64,000 bases of DNA from Alphaproteobacteria bacterium. GTDB taxonomy: Bacteria > Pseudomonadota > Alphaproteobacteria > Rickettsiales > UBA998. Under the pieces are notes generated by a model, which saw only the letters and a list, made by a program, of their open reading frames with translations, made no database searches and was not told the origin of the DNA. Positions 38,721 to 49,059 of the stretch are shown here, piece by piece; the first letter of the stretch is position 1; the number at the start of each line of letters is the position of its first letter. Where the stretch lies: the NCBI GenBank assembly GCA_004293935.1, contig RDZH01000014.1:1-64000 (forward strand), given 5' to 3'. The position numbers and the translations under genes are program-made.

Positions 38721-39551
38721 TTATGCTGCATCCTCATGGTTTGGATGATCTTGCTTGGGTACACATAGCGAGCGTTTACTGCCCATGCGGATGAAATCGA
38801 GGACATCACGTAACACCGCATCATGCTGTGAGGATTGTGTCATATGTTCAGCACGTTGCTGCAATGACCCTTCCGCCTCACCATGAAAGAGCGCACGATA
38901 GAGGGCGCGCATTTCATGGATGGTTTCGCGGGTGAAGCCACCGCGCTTTAAGCCAACTAAGTTTAATCCAGAGAGATGCGCCCGTTCGCCCATCACTGAA
39001 CCAAACGGAATGACATCATGTTCAACGCCCGACATACCACCAATCATGGCATAATGCCCAATACGGACAAATTGATGCACGGCAGCAAGACCACCAATCA
39101 CCGCATAATCACCCACGCTTACATGCCCTGCGAGGGTAGCATTATTCGCCATAATCACATGGTTGCCAATCGCGCAATCATGCGCCACATGCACGCCCAC
39201 CATATATAAGCCATGATTACCGACACGGGTAATGCCGCCCCCGCCTTCGGTGCCGATATTCATCGTGACATGCTCACGGATGGTATTATGCTCTCCGATG
39301 ATTAAAGTTGCAGGTTCACCGCGATATTTCAAATCTTGTGGGGCAGTGCCAAGGGAGGTGAAGGGATAGACGATAGTCTGCGCGCCAATGGTGGTATGCC
39401 CATCAACAAAGACGTGCGCCATCAACGTCACGCCATCGTGCAAAGTGACATGCTCACCAACAATAGAATATGCACCTATCGATACGTTCGTACCTAATTG
39501 TGCTTTAGGGTGAATAATCGCCGTTGGGTGAATGGAAGAATGATGGTTCAT
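38721..39551 (-). CDS. lpxA: UDP-N-acetylglucosamine acyltransferase
   Basis: Hexapeptide repeats; [55 protein letters not shown]. Confidence 0.97.
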   Translation of the reverse strand: MNHHSSIHPTAIIHPKAQLGTNVSIGAYSIVGEHVTLHDGVTLMAHVFVDGHTTIGAQTIVYPFTSLGTAPQDLKYRGEPATLIIGEHNTIREHVTMNIGTEGGGGITRVGNHGLYMVGVHVAHDCAIGNHVIMANNATLAGHVSVGDYAVIGGLAAVHQFVRIGHYAMIGGMSGVEHDVIPFGSVMGERAHLSGLNLVGLKRGGFTRETIHEMRALYRALFHGEAEGSLQQRAEHMTQSSQHDAVLRDVLDFIRMGSKRSLCVPKQDHPNHEDAA

Positions 39552-40060
39552 GAGGAGGCATCCGTATGAGGTTTATCAACAATCATGGCAGAAAATTCTG
39601 CCTCCGCTACTTTCACACCTTCCACATAACAATCGCCGATGAATTTCCAGACATTGCCACGCGAACGTACCACGCGCACATAGACACGCAACTGATCCCC
39701 CGGCACAACCAATTTACGAAAACGTGCCGAATCAACCGTCATGAAATAGACCAATTTGCCTTCTGCTTCTTTGCCTAGGGTATAGACGACCAAAACGCCC
39801 GCTGTCTGTGCCATGGCTTCAACAATCAACACGCCCGGAAAGACGGCTTGATCAGGGAAATGCCCTGCAAAACATGGCTCACCTGCACTGACATTCTTAA
39901 TGCCTAGCCCCGAGATATTACTTTGTAGATTCACGACCTTATCGACCATGAGAAAAGGAAAACGGTGCGGAATCATATCTTTGACGCGCTCATGCCCGAC
40001 ATTATCAAGACCTGTATCAATGATCCATGGCGCGCTTTCTGGTGCGGTTGTTTCTGTCAT
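39548..40060 (-). CDS. fabZ: 3-hydroxyacyl-ACP dehydratase FabZ
   Basis: [42 protein letters not shown]. Confidence 0.96.
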   Translation of the reverse strand: MTETTAPESAPWIIDTGLDNVGHERVKDMIPHRFPFLMVDKVVNLQSNISGLGIKNVSAGEPCFAGHFPDQAVFPGVLIVEAMAQTAGVLVVYTLGKEAEGKLVYFMTVDSARFRKLVVPGDQLRVYVRVVRSRGNVWKFIGDCYVEGVKVAEAEFSAMIVDKPHTDASS

Positions 40061-41097
40061 AGTACCTCATGTTCTGATGATCGTTTAGGATGAATAAGTT
40101 GTGCGAGCTTCACGCTCTGACGATGCCAATCTTTGATGGGAACGGCGGGGCATCCACCATAGGCTTTGCCACCCTCTAAATCATAGGTGACACCACTCTG
40201 ACCTGCAATTTGTGCGCCTGCTCCGACATGCATATGCCCAGCAACACCGACTTGTCCGCCAAGTACGCAGCCATCCCCTAGTACGCTGCTACCTGCAACC
40301 CCTGCCTGCCCGACAATCACACAGCCACGACCAAGGCGAACATTATGGGCAATCTGTACAAGATTATCAATTTTTGTGCCTGCTCCGATGATGGTATCTG
40401 AATTAGCACCACGATCAATGCATGTGTTCGAGCCAATCTCCACGCCATCTTCTATCAAGACGCGTCCAAGTTGCGGCACAGGAATATGCCCGCTGCGCGA
40501 CAAGGCAAAGCCAAAGCCATCTTGCCCAACCTGCACGCCACGATGCATCACTACGCCATTTCCTATAAGTGCATGAGAAATGCTGCATAATGCCCCAATA
40601 TGGCAGCCATCACCGAGCATTACGCCTTGGCTTATGACGCTGTTTGCGCCAATGATGCAGCCATTGCCGATCTCCACATGTGCCTCAATCACGACTCCTG
40701 CACCAATGGTGCAATCTGCGCCGATCTGCGCCGTAGGATCAATGATAGCGGAAGGATGGTGATCATGGCGTGCAGTTGGTGCGGGATAAAAGAGTTGGGC
40801 AATGCGGGCATAGCCACGGTAAGGATCGTCAGTGAGGAGTAGGCGCATCCCGTGCGGGGCGTGTGCTTGCGCGGAGGGGCGTATGATGCACGCCCCAGCC
40901 TTACTTACCTTGAATGCATGAAGAAATTTGCGGTTATCGAAGAATGCAAGATCAGTGATTTCAGCGCGATCAAGTGGGGCGACATCATGCACCACATATT
41001 CCGCATCATCCGCACATGCGAGGGTTGCTCCGATATGGTGCGCAAGATCTGCAAGAATCTTGGCATCTGTGCGATGAAAAAAACGAGGATCAGCCAT
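40057..41097 (-). CDS. lpxD: UDP-3-O-(3-hydroxymyristoyl)glucosamine N-acyltransferase
   Basis: Hexapeptide repeats; DGFGFALSRSGHIPVPQLGRVLIEDGVEIGSNTCIDRGANSDTIIGAGTKIDNLVQIAHNV. Confidence 0.96.
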   Translation of the reverse strand: MADPRFFHRTDAKILADLAHHIGATLACADDAEYVVHDVAPLDRAEITDLAFFDNRKFLHAFKVSKAGACIIRPSAQAHAPHGMRLLLTDDPYRGYARIAQLFYPAPTARHDHHPSAIIDPTAQIGADCTIGAGVVIEAHVEIGNGCIIGANSVISQGVMLGDGCHIGALCSISHALIGNGVVMHRGVQVGQDGFGFALSRSGHIPVPQLGRVLIEDGVEIGSNTCIDRGANSDTIIGAGTKIDNLVQIAHNVRLGRGCVIVGQAGVAGSSVLGDGCVLGGQVGVAGHMHVGAGAQIAGQSGVTYDLEGGKAYGGCPAVPIKDWHRQSVKLAQLIHPKRSSEHEVL

Positions 41098-41122
41098 TGA
41101 TTATCAGTTCCAAGTTGCTTGC

Positions 41123-41653
41123 TTATCCGCCTACATTCACATTCATGCTAGGAAGTTCTTTGTTTAATTGCTGCAATACATCATTGGTGATGTCTAATGA
41201 TGGTTTGGTATAAAGCAGTTGCGTGGAAGGCGCGACCATATCATAATTGCGCTCTTGCGACATTTTCGCGATGATCGTGATCACGCGTGTTTGGATTGTT
41301 CCAATCGATGCTTCAAACGCCTGACGTAATTTCATGCGCTTCGTACCCACATCTTTTTGGGCATTTGCTGCTTTTTCACGGAATGCTTGGACTTTTTCCT
41401 TGAATACATCCGCAGAGAGCAAACTGCGTTGTTTAACAAGCTCTTGATCGCTTTTTTGCAATTCTGTTTCAGTTTTTTTCACCTGTGCTTGGAATTCTTT
41501 TAATTTGCTATCTAGTTGTAGTTTTGCACTTTTTGCGGCACTTGCTTCTGCCATAATGCGTTGCATATCCACTGTTGCCATGGTGAATGCGTTGGCGTTG
41601 CTTGCGCCCAAAAGTGCAACCAATGCGCATGTAATACCGAATGTTCTGTTCAT
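41123..41653 (-). CDS. OmpH/Skp-family periplasmic chaperone
   Basis: Signal peptide, MATVDMQRIMAEASAAKSAKLQLDSKLKEFQAQVKKTETELQKSDQELVKQRSLLS. Confidence 0.85.
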   Translation of the reverse strand: MNRTFGITCALVALLGASNANAFTMATVDMQRIMAEASAAKSAKLQLDSKLKEFQAQVKKTETELQKSDQELVKQRSLLSADVFKEKVQAFREKAANAQKDVGTKRMKLRQAFEASIGTIQTRVITIIAKMSQERNYDMVAPSTQLLYTKPSLDITNDVLQQLNKELPSMNVNVGG

Positions 41654-41797
41654 GTGCGTATCTCCTCTATGTCATGATAACTACTCGTGTAGCAAGTAAT
41701 GGGATTTTTTTCTACAATAAAATGCGAACCATCATAGAATTTTTAGGACTATAGCGTATCATGGCAACAATATGATGCTCAGGAGGGCGATTTTTTT

Positions 41798-41998
41798 ATG
41801 GATAAAAGGATTCTACTTGCTTTATGCATAGGCAGCACAATGATGCTGGGCGCATGTGACCATCATAATCAAGAAGGCTTGAAACCCGCAAGCGCAACGG
41901 ATGTGAGTGCGGATCGGGGGCTTGTCCCTGCGATTATACGTCAGATTGTGCCAAAAGGGGGTGTGGCGCATCGTCCAGCACGCGTGCTTCTTCTTTAA
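41798..41998 (+). CDS. Small putative lipoprotein
   Basis: MDKRILLALCIGSTMMLGAC lipobox; AGGAGGG RBS; 3' end overlaps the convergent Trm112-like gene by 65 bp. Confidence 0.6.
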   Translation: MDKRILLALCIGSTMMLGACDHHNQEGLKPASATDVSADRGLVPAIIRQIVPKGGVAHRPARVLLL

Positions 41999-42170
41999 GT
42001 AAGATAGGAATGCCGTTGCGAATGGGGTACGCTAACTGTTGCGCAAGACTAATAAGTTCCTGTTTTTCCTTATCATAGATAAGCGATGTTTTGCTGATGG
42101 GGCAGACAAGCAGACTAAGTAATTCCTCGTTGAATGCGAGGTTAGGGCGTGGCGTGGAGCTATCAGACAT
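41934..42170 (-). CDS. Trm112 family protein
   Basis: FNEELLSLLVCPISKTSLIYDKEKQELISLAQQLAYPIRNGIPILLKEEAR. Confidence 0.88.
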   Translation of the reverse strand: MSDSSTPRPNLAFNEELLSLLVCPISKTSLIYDKEKQELISLAQQLAYPIRNGIPILLKEEARVLDDAPHPLLAQSDV

Positions 42171-42276
42171 AAAAAATTTCCTCAAGGTGTTTTTTCTTCT
42201 TGCAATTTAGCATAAACACGCTATTATCCGCAACCTAAACATAACGCAAAAAAAATACATAATGCGTTAGGCAAAT

Positions 42277-42351
42277 GCGGGTGTAGCTCAGGGGTAGAGC
42301 GCAACCTTGCCAAGGTTGAAGTCGAGAGTTCGAATCTCTTCACCCGCTCCA
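42277..42351 (+). tRNA. tRNA-Gly (anticodon GCC)
   Basis: GCGGGTGTAGCTCAGGGGTAGAGCGCAACCTTGCCAAGGTTGAAGTCGAGAGTTCGAATCTCTTCACCCGCTCCA. Confidence 0.97.
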
Positions 42352-42373
42352 TTTTTTCAAATAAAATATAGGT

Positions 42374-42400
42374 GAGAGTTTTGAGTAACTCTCAATTTTT
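42374..42400 (+). terminator. Rho-independent terminator after tRNA-Gly
   Basis: GAGAGTT-ttgagt-AACTCTC followed by aattttt. Confidence 0.7.
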
Positions 42401-42403
42401 GTT

Positions 42404-42472
42404 ATGCCAGTGATAAGCTGGTATCCATAAGCTACTATTAGTACTGGATGCCTGCCCTTACGCAGCAATGAC
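42404..42472. repeat. Dispersed composite hairpin repeat (family A), short copy
   Basis: atgccagtgataagctggtatcca (42404-42427), 16-nt spacer, ctggatgcctgcccttacgcagcaatgac (42444-42472). Confidence 0.8.
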
Positions 42473-42500
42473 GGACTTTTTTGTCAAACGACTATATCAG

Positions 42501-43073
42501 CTAGAGAACGCGTGGAGCGGGAAGGCGGGTGACAATCGCTTCGAGTACTTCGGCAATGCCAATACCTGTTTTAGCAGAAATGAGTAAGGCATCGGAGGCA
42601 TCAATGCCGATCACTTCTTCAATTTGTGCTTTGATACGCTCAGGGTCTGCAGCAGGAAGATCGATTTTATTCAAGACGGGAATGATTTCATGGTTGGCAT
42701 CAATGGCTTGATAGACGTTCGCTAATGTTTGCGCTTCCACCCCTTGCGATGCATCCACCACCAAAAGTGATCCCTCACAAGCTGCCAAACAACGGCTTAC
42801 TTCATAAGAAAAATCCACATGCCCCGGAGTGTCCATAAGGTTGAGAATATAGGTTTCGCCGTCCTTAGCGTGATAGGTCAAGCGGACTGTTTGTGATTTG
42901 ATGGTGATACCACGTTCGCGTTCAATATCCATGCTGTCAAGTAGCTGATCGTGCATGTCGCGTGCATCAATCGCACCGCAATGTTGAATGAGGCGATCCG
43001 CAAGGGTTGATTTGCCATGATCAATATGGGCAACAATCGAAAAATTACGTATGCGGTGCAGTGGAGTGGGCAT
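42501..43073 (-). pseudogene. lepA: Truncated elongation factor 4 (LepA): GTPase domain only, about 190 aa
   Basis: [73 protein letters not shown]; ends ...[12 protein letters not shown]; domains II-CTD absent, followed by repeat and tRNA-Gly. Confidence 0.85.
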
Positions 43074-43139
43074 AATGTTCCTTATTCTGTGGGGCGTTGT
43101 GGTATCGCAAAATTGCGAAGCACACACAATACATTATAT

Positions 43140-43256
43140 ATACCCATTTCACTTCAAGGAGTTGAGTCTGTCAAGTGAAATGAAGGGTATATCTTATTAA
43201 AAAATACTCATCGTTTTCACATGTTGATACTACGCATCTTCATGTGCGATGAGTAT
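43140..43256. repeat. Dispersed composite hairpin repeat (family B), full-length copy
   Basis: atacccatttcacttcaaggagttgagtctgtcaagtgaaatgaagggtat...atactcatcgttttcacatgttgatactacgcatcttcatgtgcgatgagtat. Confidence 0.88.
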
Positions 43257-43358
43257 AACAGGATTTGAGAGGAGGTAAAGCATAAAATTATATTTAACCT
43301 TATTTAACCTAAGTCCTATATGATAGGAGGTGGTATTAACCATCAATGGAACTGCTTT

Positions 43359-44180
43359 ATGGATCATATTTCCAAGCCACAACATCATCGTGAAGGCTTT
43401 TCTCTCATAGAATTAGCAATCGTTTTGACTATTTTAGGCATCATCGCAGGTGGGGTTTTGACAGGGCGACATCTTATTCGTAGCGCGCAACTACGCACGA
43501 TTATTACGGAAAAAGATCGTCTGCAATCCGCAGTAAACACCTTTGAGGAAAAATTTGATGCTCTACCCGGAGATTTTGCGGGTGCAGTGGCGTTATGGGG
43601 CGTTATGCCGACAGGGGCGTGCCAGATTGGTTATGGGACAGGAGCGCGTGATGCCACGGGTACACAAACCTGCAATGGTGATGGTAATGGCGATATATGG
43701 TTTCCGCATTCAGTTGGAAATAATGCGGAAGGCGTGTTGTTTTGGCAGCATTTGAGTAATGCTGGGCTGTGGGAAGGACGTTATAGCGGTGTATTTAGTG
43801 GGTGGGGAGCAGCAGGATCATTTTATTTTAGCAAATTTGGGGAAAGTACCTATGTGATTCCCCATCATTATCGCGTTTCTTATCCTGGGGGAATTATACC
43901 GCGATCAGATTTAATATCATTTGAAGGGGAATATGGGCATACGATGGTGTATAAGTCGAATGACAACACGTACAATGTTTTGCTTCCCGAGGAAGCCTAC
44001 AATATTGATAGAAAAATGGATGATGGATTGCCGGGTATTGGCATGGTGGTGACGCGAGAACGCGATGGCGCGCTATGCAATACGCTTCCCGCGAGCAGTT
44101 CCACGGCAGCAGAGCTTTATACCTATAACAGAGCGCATGATCAACGTGCGTGCGAGATAGAATTTAAGAATATGTGGTGA
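43359..44180 (+). CDS. Type IV prepilin-like / pseudopilin protein
   Basis: GFSLIELAIVLTILGIIAGGVLTGRHLI prepilin cleavage/methylation motif followed by a large C-terminal domain. Confidence 0.88.
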   Translation: MDHISKPQHHREGFSLIELAIVLTILGIIAGGVLTGRHLIRSAQLRTIITEKDRLQSAVNTFEEKFDALPGDFAGAVALWGVMPTGACQIGYGTGARDATGTQTCNGDGNGDIWFPHSVGNNAEGVLFWQHLSNAGLWEGRYSGVFSGWGAAGSFYFSKFGESTYVIPHHYRVSYPGGIIPRSDLISFEGEYGHTMVYKSNDNTYNVLLPEEAYNIDRKMDDGLPGIGMVVTRERDGALCNTLPASSSTAAELYTYNRAHDQRACEIEFKNMW

Positions 44181-44183
44181 TGA

Positions 44184-45128
44184 TTATCGACGTGAGGGAT
44201 GTGCGCGCATCAGCGCAATGCGAGCATAGCTATATAAACCATAGAGGGTGCTTGTCGCAAGTAAGGTAGAGCCGATGACGGGAATGATGATACAAGAAGC
44301 ATAGACTGCAAAGAAAATCAAGTTAGTGCGCGGTAGGTGAAAGCGTTTGATGGCATTATGGAGGGCAGCTATGCCCGAACAAGTATAAGGAATCAACAGA
44401 ATAATCCCCGCAATACGGGCAGAATGAGCGAAAGCCCCCGTCATTTCTGCACCACAAAACCATACAAGCAGCAATAAAATAAAGATAGGATGCGCAGGCA
44501 CATAGGGCGTGAGATGCACCGATGGGCGCGGGGATGCAGAAAAGCATTGGATGATTTGATGTGCAAGCCCTGCCGCTAAGATAAGCATCACGACATAATG
44601 ACACCATAGGGATGAAATCAGAATTTCTTGCAGCATTTCTTTGGAAAATTTATAATCAGGAAATTCTTTTTGTATTTGTTCGATAAGGAGGGGAATATCT
44701 GAGAGGTAACTTTGCTCTAGCATAAAAGGAAAAGCATGTTCCGACATGCCCAGTGCAAGATAAAAAAGTGCGGTATACATGCACGCTAAGGTAAGGGCGT
44801 ATCCTAAGGGTGTCCAATGAAGTAATTTGCGTTCAGGGTCTATGGCAACCATCATCAGGGAACGAAAAAAGATAATGGCAGGAATGATTTGTGCGGTGCA
44901 ATGCGCGAGGGCGTGCATAGGTGACCATAAGAACAATAAGGTAATAGAAGCCATCACTCCCGCCGTGATTGCGCCATGGTGACTATAACGCATGGTGGCA
45001 AGGGCAAAAACGAGGATAGGGAGAAACGGCACAGTGATACCATAAATCCAGCCTTGTACCTCAGCATGATAAAGAAGTGCTGCTAACAGACCAGCACCAA
45101 GAGCAGGAATAGGAATAACAATCATCAT
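44184..45128 (-). CDS. DUF2232-like polytopic membrane protein
   Basis: About eight hydrophobic segments; alphaproteobacterial DUF2232-like pattern. Confidence 0.65.
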   Translation of the reverse strand: MMIVIPIPALGAGLLAALLYHAEVQGWIYGITVPFLPILVFALATMRYSHHGAITAGVMASITLLFLWSPMHALAHCTAQIIPAIIFFRSLMMVAIDPERKLLHWTPLGYALTLACMYTALFYLALGMSEHAFPFMLEQSYLSDIPLLIEQIQKEFPDYKFSKEMLQEILISSLWCHYVVMLILAAGLAHQIIQCFSASPRPSVHLTPYVPAHPIFILLLLVWFCGAEMTGAFAHSARIAGIILLIPYTCSGIAALHNAIKRFHLPRTNLIFFAVYASCIIIPVIGSTLLATSTLYGLYSYARIALMRAHPSRR

Positions 45129-45170
45129 AGAGCGACTATAGAATAGTCGGTAAAAAAATACAATTTATTT

Positions 45171-45734
45171 TTAACGCTTGTTCAGCACGCCACATGCAAT
45201 GCGCGCCCCTGCATTGCCCGCAGGTTGGGATTGATAATCATCTTTTTGGGCATGAAGAATGACTGCTGCACCGTCCTCATCCAAAAATGTCGCCAATGTT
45301 TGATGGGGCAAGAAAAAATCGACTCGCGCTGTACCATCTTTATGCACCCAAATATTAGGCATATCACCACTATGATAGCCATCCTTCACCAAAAATCCAT
45401 GCGATGTGATGTGCTGATGGTCTTTGTGCGGTTGTTGTGAGGCGTGCGCCCCCGCATCTGCAAAATCACCCTGAGCGCATAGACCTTGTGCATGAATATG
45501 GATGCCATGCCAGCCAGCAGGAGTATGTTCTACATGGATCTGTGCTAAAATACCGTTGGGTGTTTCCCTAAGGGATAATGTTCCCAGCTCTTTTTTTGCC
45601 TGATCCATAAGGGTTGCAGAAGCAGAAGCGAGCGGATGTGATGCGTGCTTATCATGCTCATCGCACGCCTTAGCATGGGTAAGAGGGATGGTGCTAAAGA
45701 TGAGGGAGCAGAAAATGAGGGATGAAGAACGCAT
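45171..45734 (-). CDS. sodC: Cu/Zn superoxide dismutase
   Basis: Signal peptide; GWHGIHIHAQGLCAQGDFADAGAH, SGDMPNIWVHKDGTARVDFF, AVILHAQKDDYQSQPAGNAGARIACGVL. Confidence 0.93.
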   Translation of the reverse strand: MRSSSLIFCSLIFSTIPLTHAKACDEHDKHASHPLASASATLMDQAKKELGTLSLRETPNGILAQIHVEHTPAGWHGIHIHAQGLCAQGDFADAGAHASQQPHKDHQHITSHGFLVKDGYHSGDMPNIWVHKDGTARVDFFLPHQTLATFLDEDGAAVILHAQKDDYQSQPAGNAGARIACGVLNKR

Positions 45735-45758
45735 AAGCTATCCTTGGGCGTGCAAATT

Positions 45759-46574
45759 TTAAGAACGATAGGATGGGCTGAGTAATTTTAATGTATTGGA
45801 AGATTGCGGCGTGGTGCGCACCTGATCCAATAAATGCTCTTGTTCTTGTTTGAGTTTTTCTTGTTCGTCGCGCAATTTTGCAATCGCTTCATGTTCTTGT
45901 TTCAGAAAATCGCGTTGATTGATTAATTCACGACGTTCTTGCTCTTTCTCATTGCGAATAAAAACATCTTCAAGAGCTAAAATCTGAATAGCAACATCGC
46001 GCATACGCACGCGTACTTTTTCAATTTGCCCATCAATCACATAATAAGCCGTGATGGCAGGAATCGCTACGACAAGTCCGCCTACGGTTGTGATCAATGC
46101 TTCCCATATCCCACCTGCAAGAATCGCAGGATCAACACGCCCATTTCCTTCGCTAAGTTTTGCAAAGACGGTGATCATGCCTGTCACTGTTCCAAGCAAA
46201 CCGAGAAGCGGTGAGGTATTGGCAACCAATTCTAAGCCACGCATATGCGTTTCTAATACTTGGATTTCAGCAGCACCAATGCGCGCAATCTCCGATTCAC
46301 GGCTTTTGATGGACATATCACGATTAAGTACGCAACGAATCGCTGTGCGCATAATGCGTGCAACAGGACCAGTAGTTTTCTCAAGCATCTGTTCCGCATC
46401 GGTATATTCACCTTGCTTCACATGCTGCATTACGGGTTCAATAAATCCAGTTTTATTCGCCCCAGAGGAGTTGAATTGCACGATTTTATAAAAAATCACT
46501 GCCAATGCATAGATGGAAATAAGCGCAAGGACGAACATGATAGGGCCGCCTTTAACTAAAATATCTAATCCCAT
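45759..46574 (-). CDS. MotA/TolQ/ExbB proton-channel family protein
   Basis: GGPIMFVLALISIYALAVIFYKIVQF, LELVANTSPLLGLLGTVTGMITVFAKLS, GGIWEALITTVGGLVVAIPAITAYY; AGGAG RBS before ATG at 46574. Confidence 0.9.
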   Translation of the reverse strand: MGLDILVKGGPIMFVLALISIYALAVIFYKIVQFNSSGANKTGFIEPVMQHVKQGEYTDAEQMLEKTTGPVARIMRTAIRCVLNRDMSIKSRESEIARIGAAEIQVLETHMRGLELVANTSPLLGLLGTVTGMITVFAKLSEGNGRVDPAILAGGIWEALITTVGGLVVAIPAITAYYVIDGQIEKVRVRMRDVAIQILALEDVFIRNEKEQERRELINQRDFLKQEHEAIAKLRDEQEKLKQEQEHLLDQVRTTPQSSNTLKLLSPSYRS

Positions 46575-46645
46575 ACGGGGTACTCCTAATAAAAATAATA
46601 AGGGGTGTAACTTAGCCTGATTTTGATCATAAATCCATAAAAAAG

Positions 46646-47494
46646 TCACAGCTTCAAGGCTTTTTGCGCCTCGAAAAGAAATAGTTTCGCTTCACGATGG
46701 TGAATATCAATATCGCACGCTCGCACCGCATCCATATAGGCAAGGGCTGCTTCTTGTTGCGCCAACCAACAACGACCGCGTTCAAGATAATGCAGCGATG
46801 CACCATAATGATAATGTTTATGGGTGATTGCCATGCATGTGAGTCCGTGTTGGATGGCAGAGAATGCCGCCTCCCATGCGCCTTCATAGGCATAGGTGAG
46901 GCTACGATATAACCAGCCTGATGCGCATAAAACTGCGTCAGATAAAGTTGCGCTGATTTCTTGCATAGCCTCAAAGTCATGTTCTTGATAGGCATGTACC
47001 CATGCATCGTGGGTGTGATGATAGGCTGTCATGGGCAGGGATAATGCCATGTTGCGGGTGAGCTGCTGCCATTTATCGTGATAAGCAGCAAAAGGCGTGT
47101 GGTACGCGTGAAAGGATGGTGCATTATGCCATCCATCACGCTGGAGCGCGAGGGCAGGGCTATGTTGATGATCTTGAAAGATGGCTTTGGTTAAGGCACT
47201 ATGTGCTTCATCATCCCGCTTGAGTGCGTGCAAGATGATAGCTTCGTGATAATGCAACGCTGCGTGATCAAAATGAATGATGGGATGATAGCGATGCGCA
47301 ATGTCAATGGCGCGACTATACGCATCAATCGCGGCATCAAGATTCCCGTGTGCCTCACAATGATGGGCATAACGATGCCAACCATCACCATGCCATGGTT
47401 CATGCTGCAACCAGATAGGAAAATCATCTAGTGCGTTAGGAAATGTGGGGATAAGACCATAAATCCACCCCATATCCGAATGTTGCCGTGTCAT
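46646..47494 (-). CDS. Histidine-rich TPR-like protein
   Basis: Helical repeats (GNLDAAIDAYSRAIDIAHRYHP; DEAHSALTKAIFQDHQHSPAL); about 33 His in 282 aa. Confidence 0.65.
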   Translation of the reverse strand: MTRQHSDMGWIYGLIPTFPNALDDFPIWLQHEPWHGDGWHRYAHHCEAHGNLDAAIDAYSRAIDIAHRYHPIIHFDHAALHYHEAIILHALKRDDEAHSALTKAIFQDHQHSPALALQRDGWHNAPSFHAYHTPFAAYHDKWQQLTRNMALSLPMTAYHHTHDAWVHAYQEHDFEAMQEISATLSDAVLCASGWLYRSLTYAYEGAWEAAFSAIQHGLTCMAITHKHYHYGASLHYLERGRCWLAQQEAALAYMDAVRACDIDIHHREAKLFLFEAQKALKL

Positions 47495-47500
47495 GGCATT

Positions 47501-47929
47501 CTACCCGATAAAAGTGCGCCATAAGCACATAAGGCTTAGAAGTGCAAGCGGTGCAAAGGTGCAGAACATGCCCCCTTGACGCACGGTGATGTTCATGGCA
47601 GTGCCACGCGCAACAGAAGCAGGTTCAATGACCAATAAACTGAACGCATGAGCAATACGCCCGCACAGCATCATAGAGGCAAGTAGGTGAAGCATCCAAC
47701 TTGGTGCTGCGTTCGTCAGTTCTGCCAAGACGAGCAAGAGCAAAAAGATCGGCATATATTCTGTGAAGTTGCCCTGTACGCGTATCGCACGGCTTAATTC
47801 TTGTGATCCACCATCCAGTAACACAACGCCATGTTTGACGCGAAACTTAATGACAATCACCGACAAGACTAAGAGCATGATGCCACTTAGTCCCGTATAG
47901 AGTAGAGAGACGGATAATATAGGGAACAT
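47501..47929 (-). CDS. MAPEG family membrane protein
   Basis: VIKFRVKHGVVLLDGGSQELSRAIRVQGNFTEYMPIFLLLLVLAEL, GRIAHAFSL. Confidence 0.88.
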   Translation of the reverse strand: MFPILSVSLLYTGLSGIMLLVLSVIVIKFRVKHGVVLLDGGSQELSRAIRVQGNFTEYMPIFLLLLVLAELTNAAPSWMLHLLASMMLCGRIAHAFSLLVIEPASVARGTAMNITVRQGGMFCTFAPLALLSLMCLWRTFIG

Positions 47930-49045
47930 TTATGCTGCTTGTGCCAGTTTGAGTTTATCTAAACAGGCAATGACATGATCGCCCATTTCAGATGTGCCAA
48001 CCAATTTTTTGCCTGCACCCATAATATCTGCCGTGCGTACTTCATTAAGCACGTGATTGACGGCTTTTTCGATCATAGATGCTGCATGAGGTGCATCAAA
48101 AGAGAGGCGCAACATCATCGCAACAGAAAGAATAGTGGCTAACGGATTGGCTTTATCTTGCCCTGCAATATCAGGAGCAGAGCCGTGAACAGGTTCATAA
48201 AGTGCCGCTTGCTTGCCGTTTTCTTGCCGTTCCCCCAATGATGCAGAAGGGAGCATGCCGAGCGATCCTGTCAACATGGCAGCACAATCAGAGAGAATAT
48301 CACCAAATAAATTGCCCGTCACCATCACATCAAATTGCTTTGGATTGCGGACTAATTGCATCGCGGCATTATCGACATACATATGGCTGAGTGCGACATC
48401 GGCATATTCTTCCGCGTGAATCGCACAAACGCGATTACGCCACATTTCCGTGGTTTCTAAGACATTGGCTTTATCAACCGAGCAAAGGCGACCTAAGCGA
48501 CCACGCGCCAAGTTAAGTGCAACACGCGCAATACGATCCACTTCGGAAGCGCGATAGATCATGGTATTGCGTCCGACCAATTCACCATCTTCCATTTGCA
48601 CACCACGCGGCGTGCCAAAATAGACATCCCCTGTAAGTTCGCGGACAATCATCAGATCAAGACCAGATACATATTCAGGCTTCAGGCTTGAGGCATCCAC
48701 CAACGCTTCAAAGCATAGAGCAGGGCGTAAATTGGCAAATAATCCCAATTCTTTGCGGATGGCAAGCAAACCACGTTCAGGGCGCACCGAATAATCAAGC
48801 CCTTCCCATTGTGGCCCTCCAACTGCACCGAGTAAAATAGCGTCTGCTGCATGGGCTTGACGTAATGTTTCTGCGGGGAAGGGCGTGCCAACCGCATCAT
48901 AGGCACTGCCTCCGATTAAGCCTTCGTCAAAGGTAAGATCAAACGTGCCATGTGCCACAAACCAATGAAGAACCTTCACAGCTTCGCGCACCACTTCATG
49001 ACCAATGCCATCGCCCGGCAAAAGAAGAATATGTTTTTTACTCAT
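47930..49045 (-). CDS. leuB: 3-isopropylmalate dehydrogenase
   Basis: [79 protein letters not shown]. Confidence 0.97.
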   Translation of the reverse strand: MSKKHILLLPGDGIGHEVVREAVKVLHWFVAHGTFDLTFDEGLIGGSAYDAVGTPFPAETLRQAHAADAILLGAVGGPQWEGLDYSVRPERGLLAIRKELGLFANLRPALCFEALVDASSLKPEYVSGLDLMIVRELTGDVYFGTPRGVQMEDGELVGRNTMIYRASEVDRIARVALNLARGRLGRLCSVDKANVLETTEMWRNRVCAIHAEEYADVALSHMYVDNAAMQLVRNPKQFDVMVTGNLFGDILSDCAAMLTGSLGMLPSASLGERQENGKQAALYEPVHGSAPDIAGQDKANPLATILSVAMMLRLSFDAPHAASMIEKAVNHVLNEVRTADIMGAGKKLVGTSEMGDHVIACLDKLKLAQAA

Positions 49046-49059
49046 GGCGTATCATCTCC

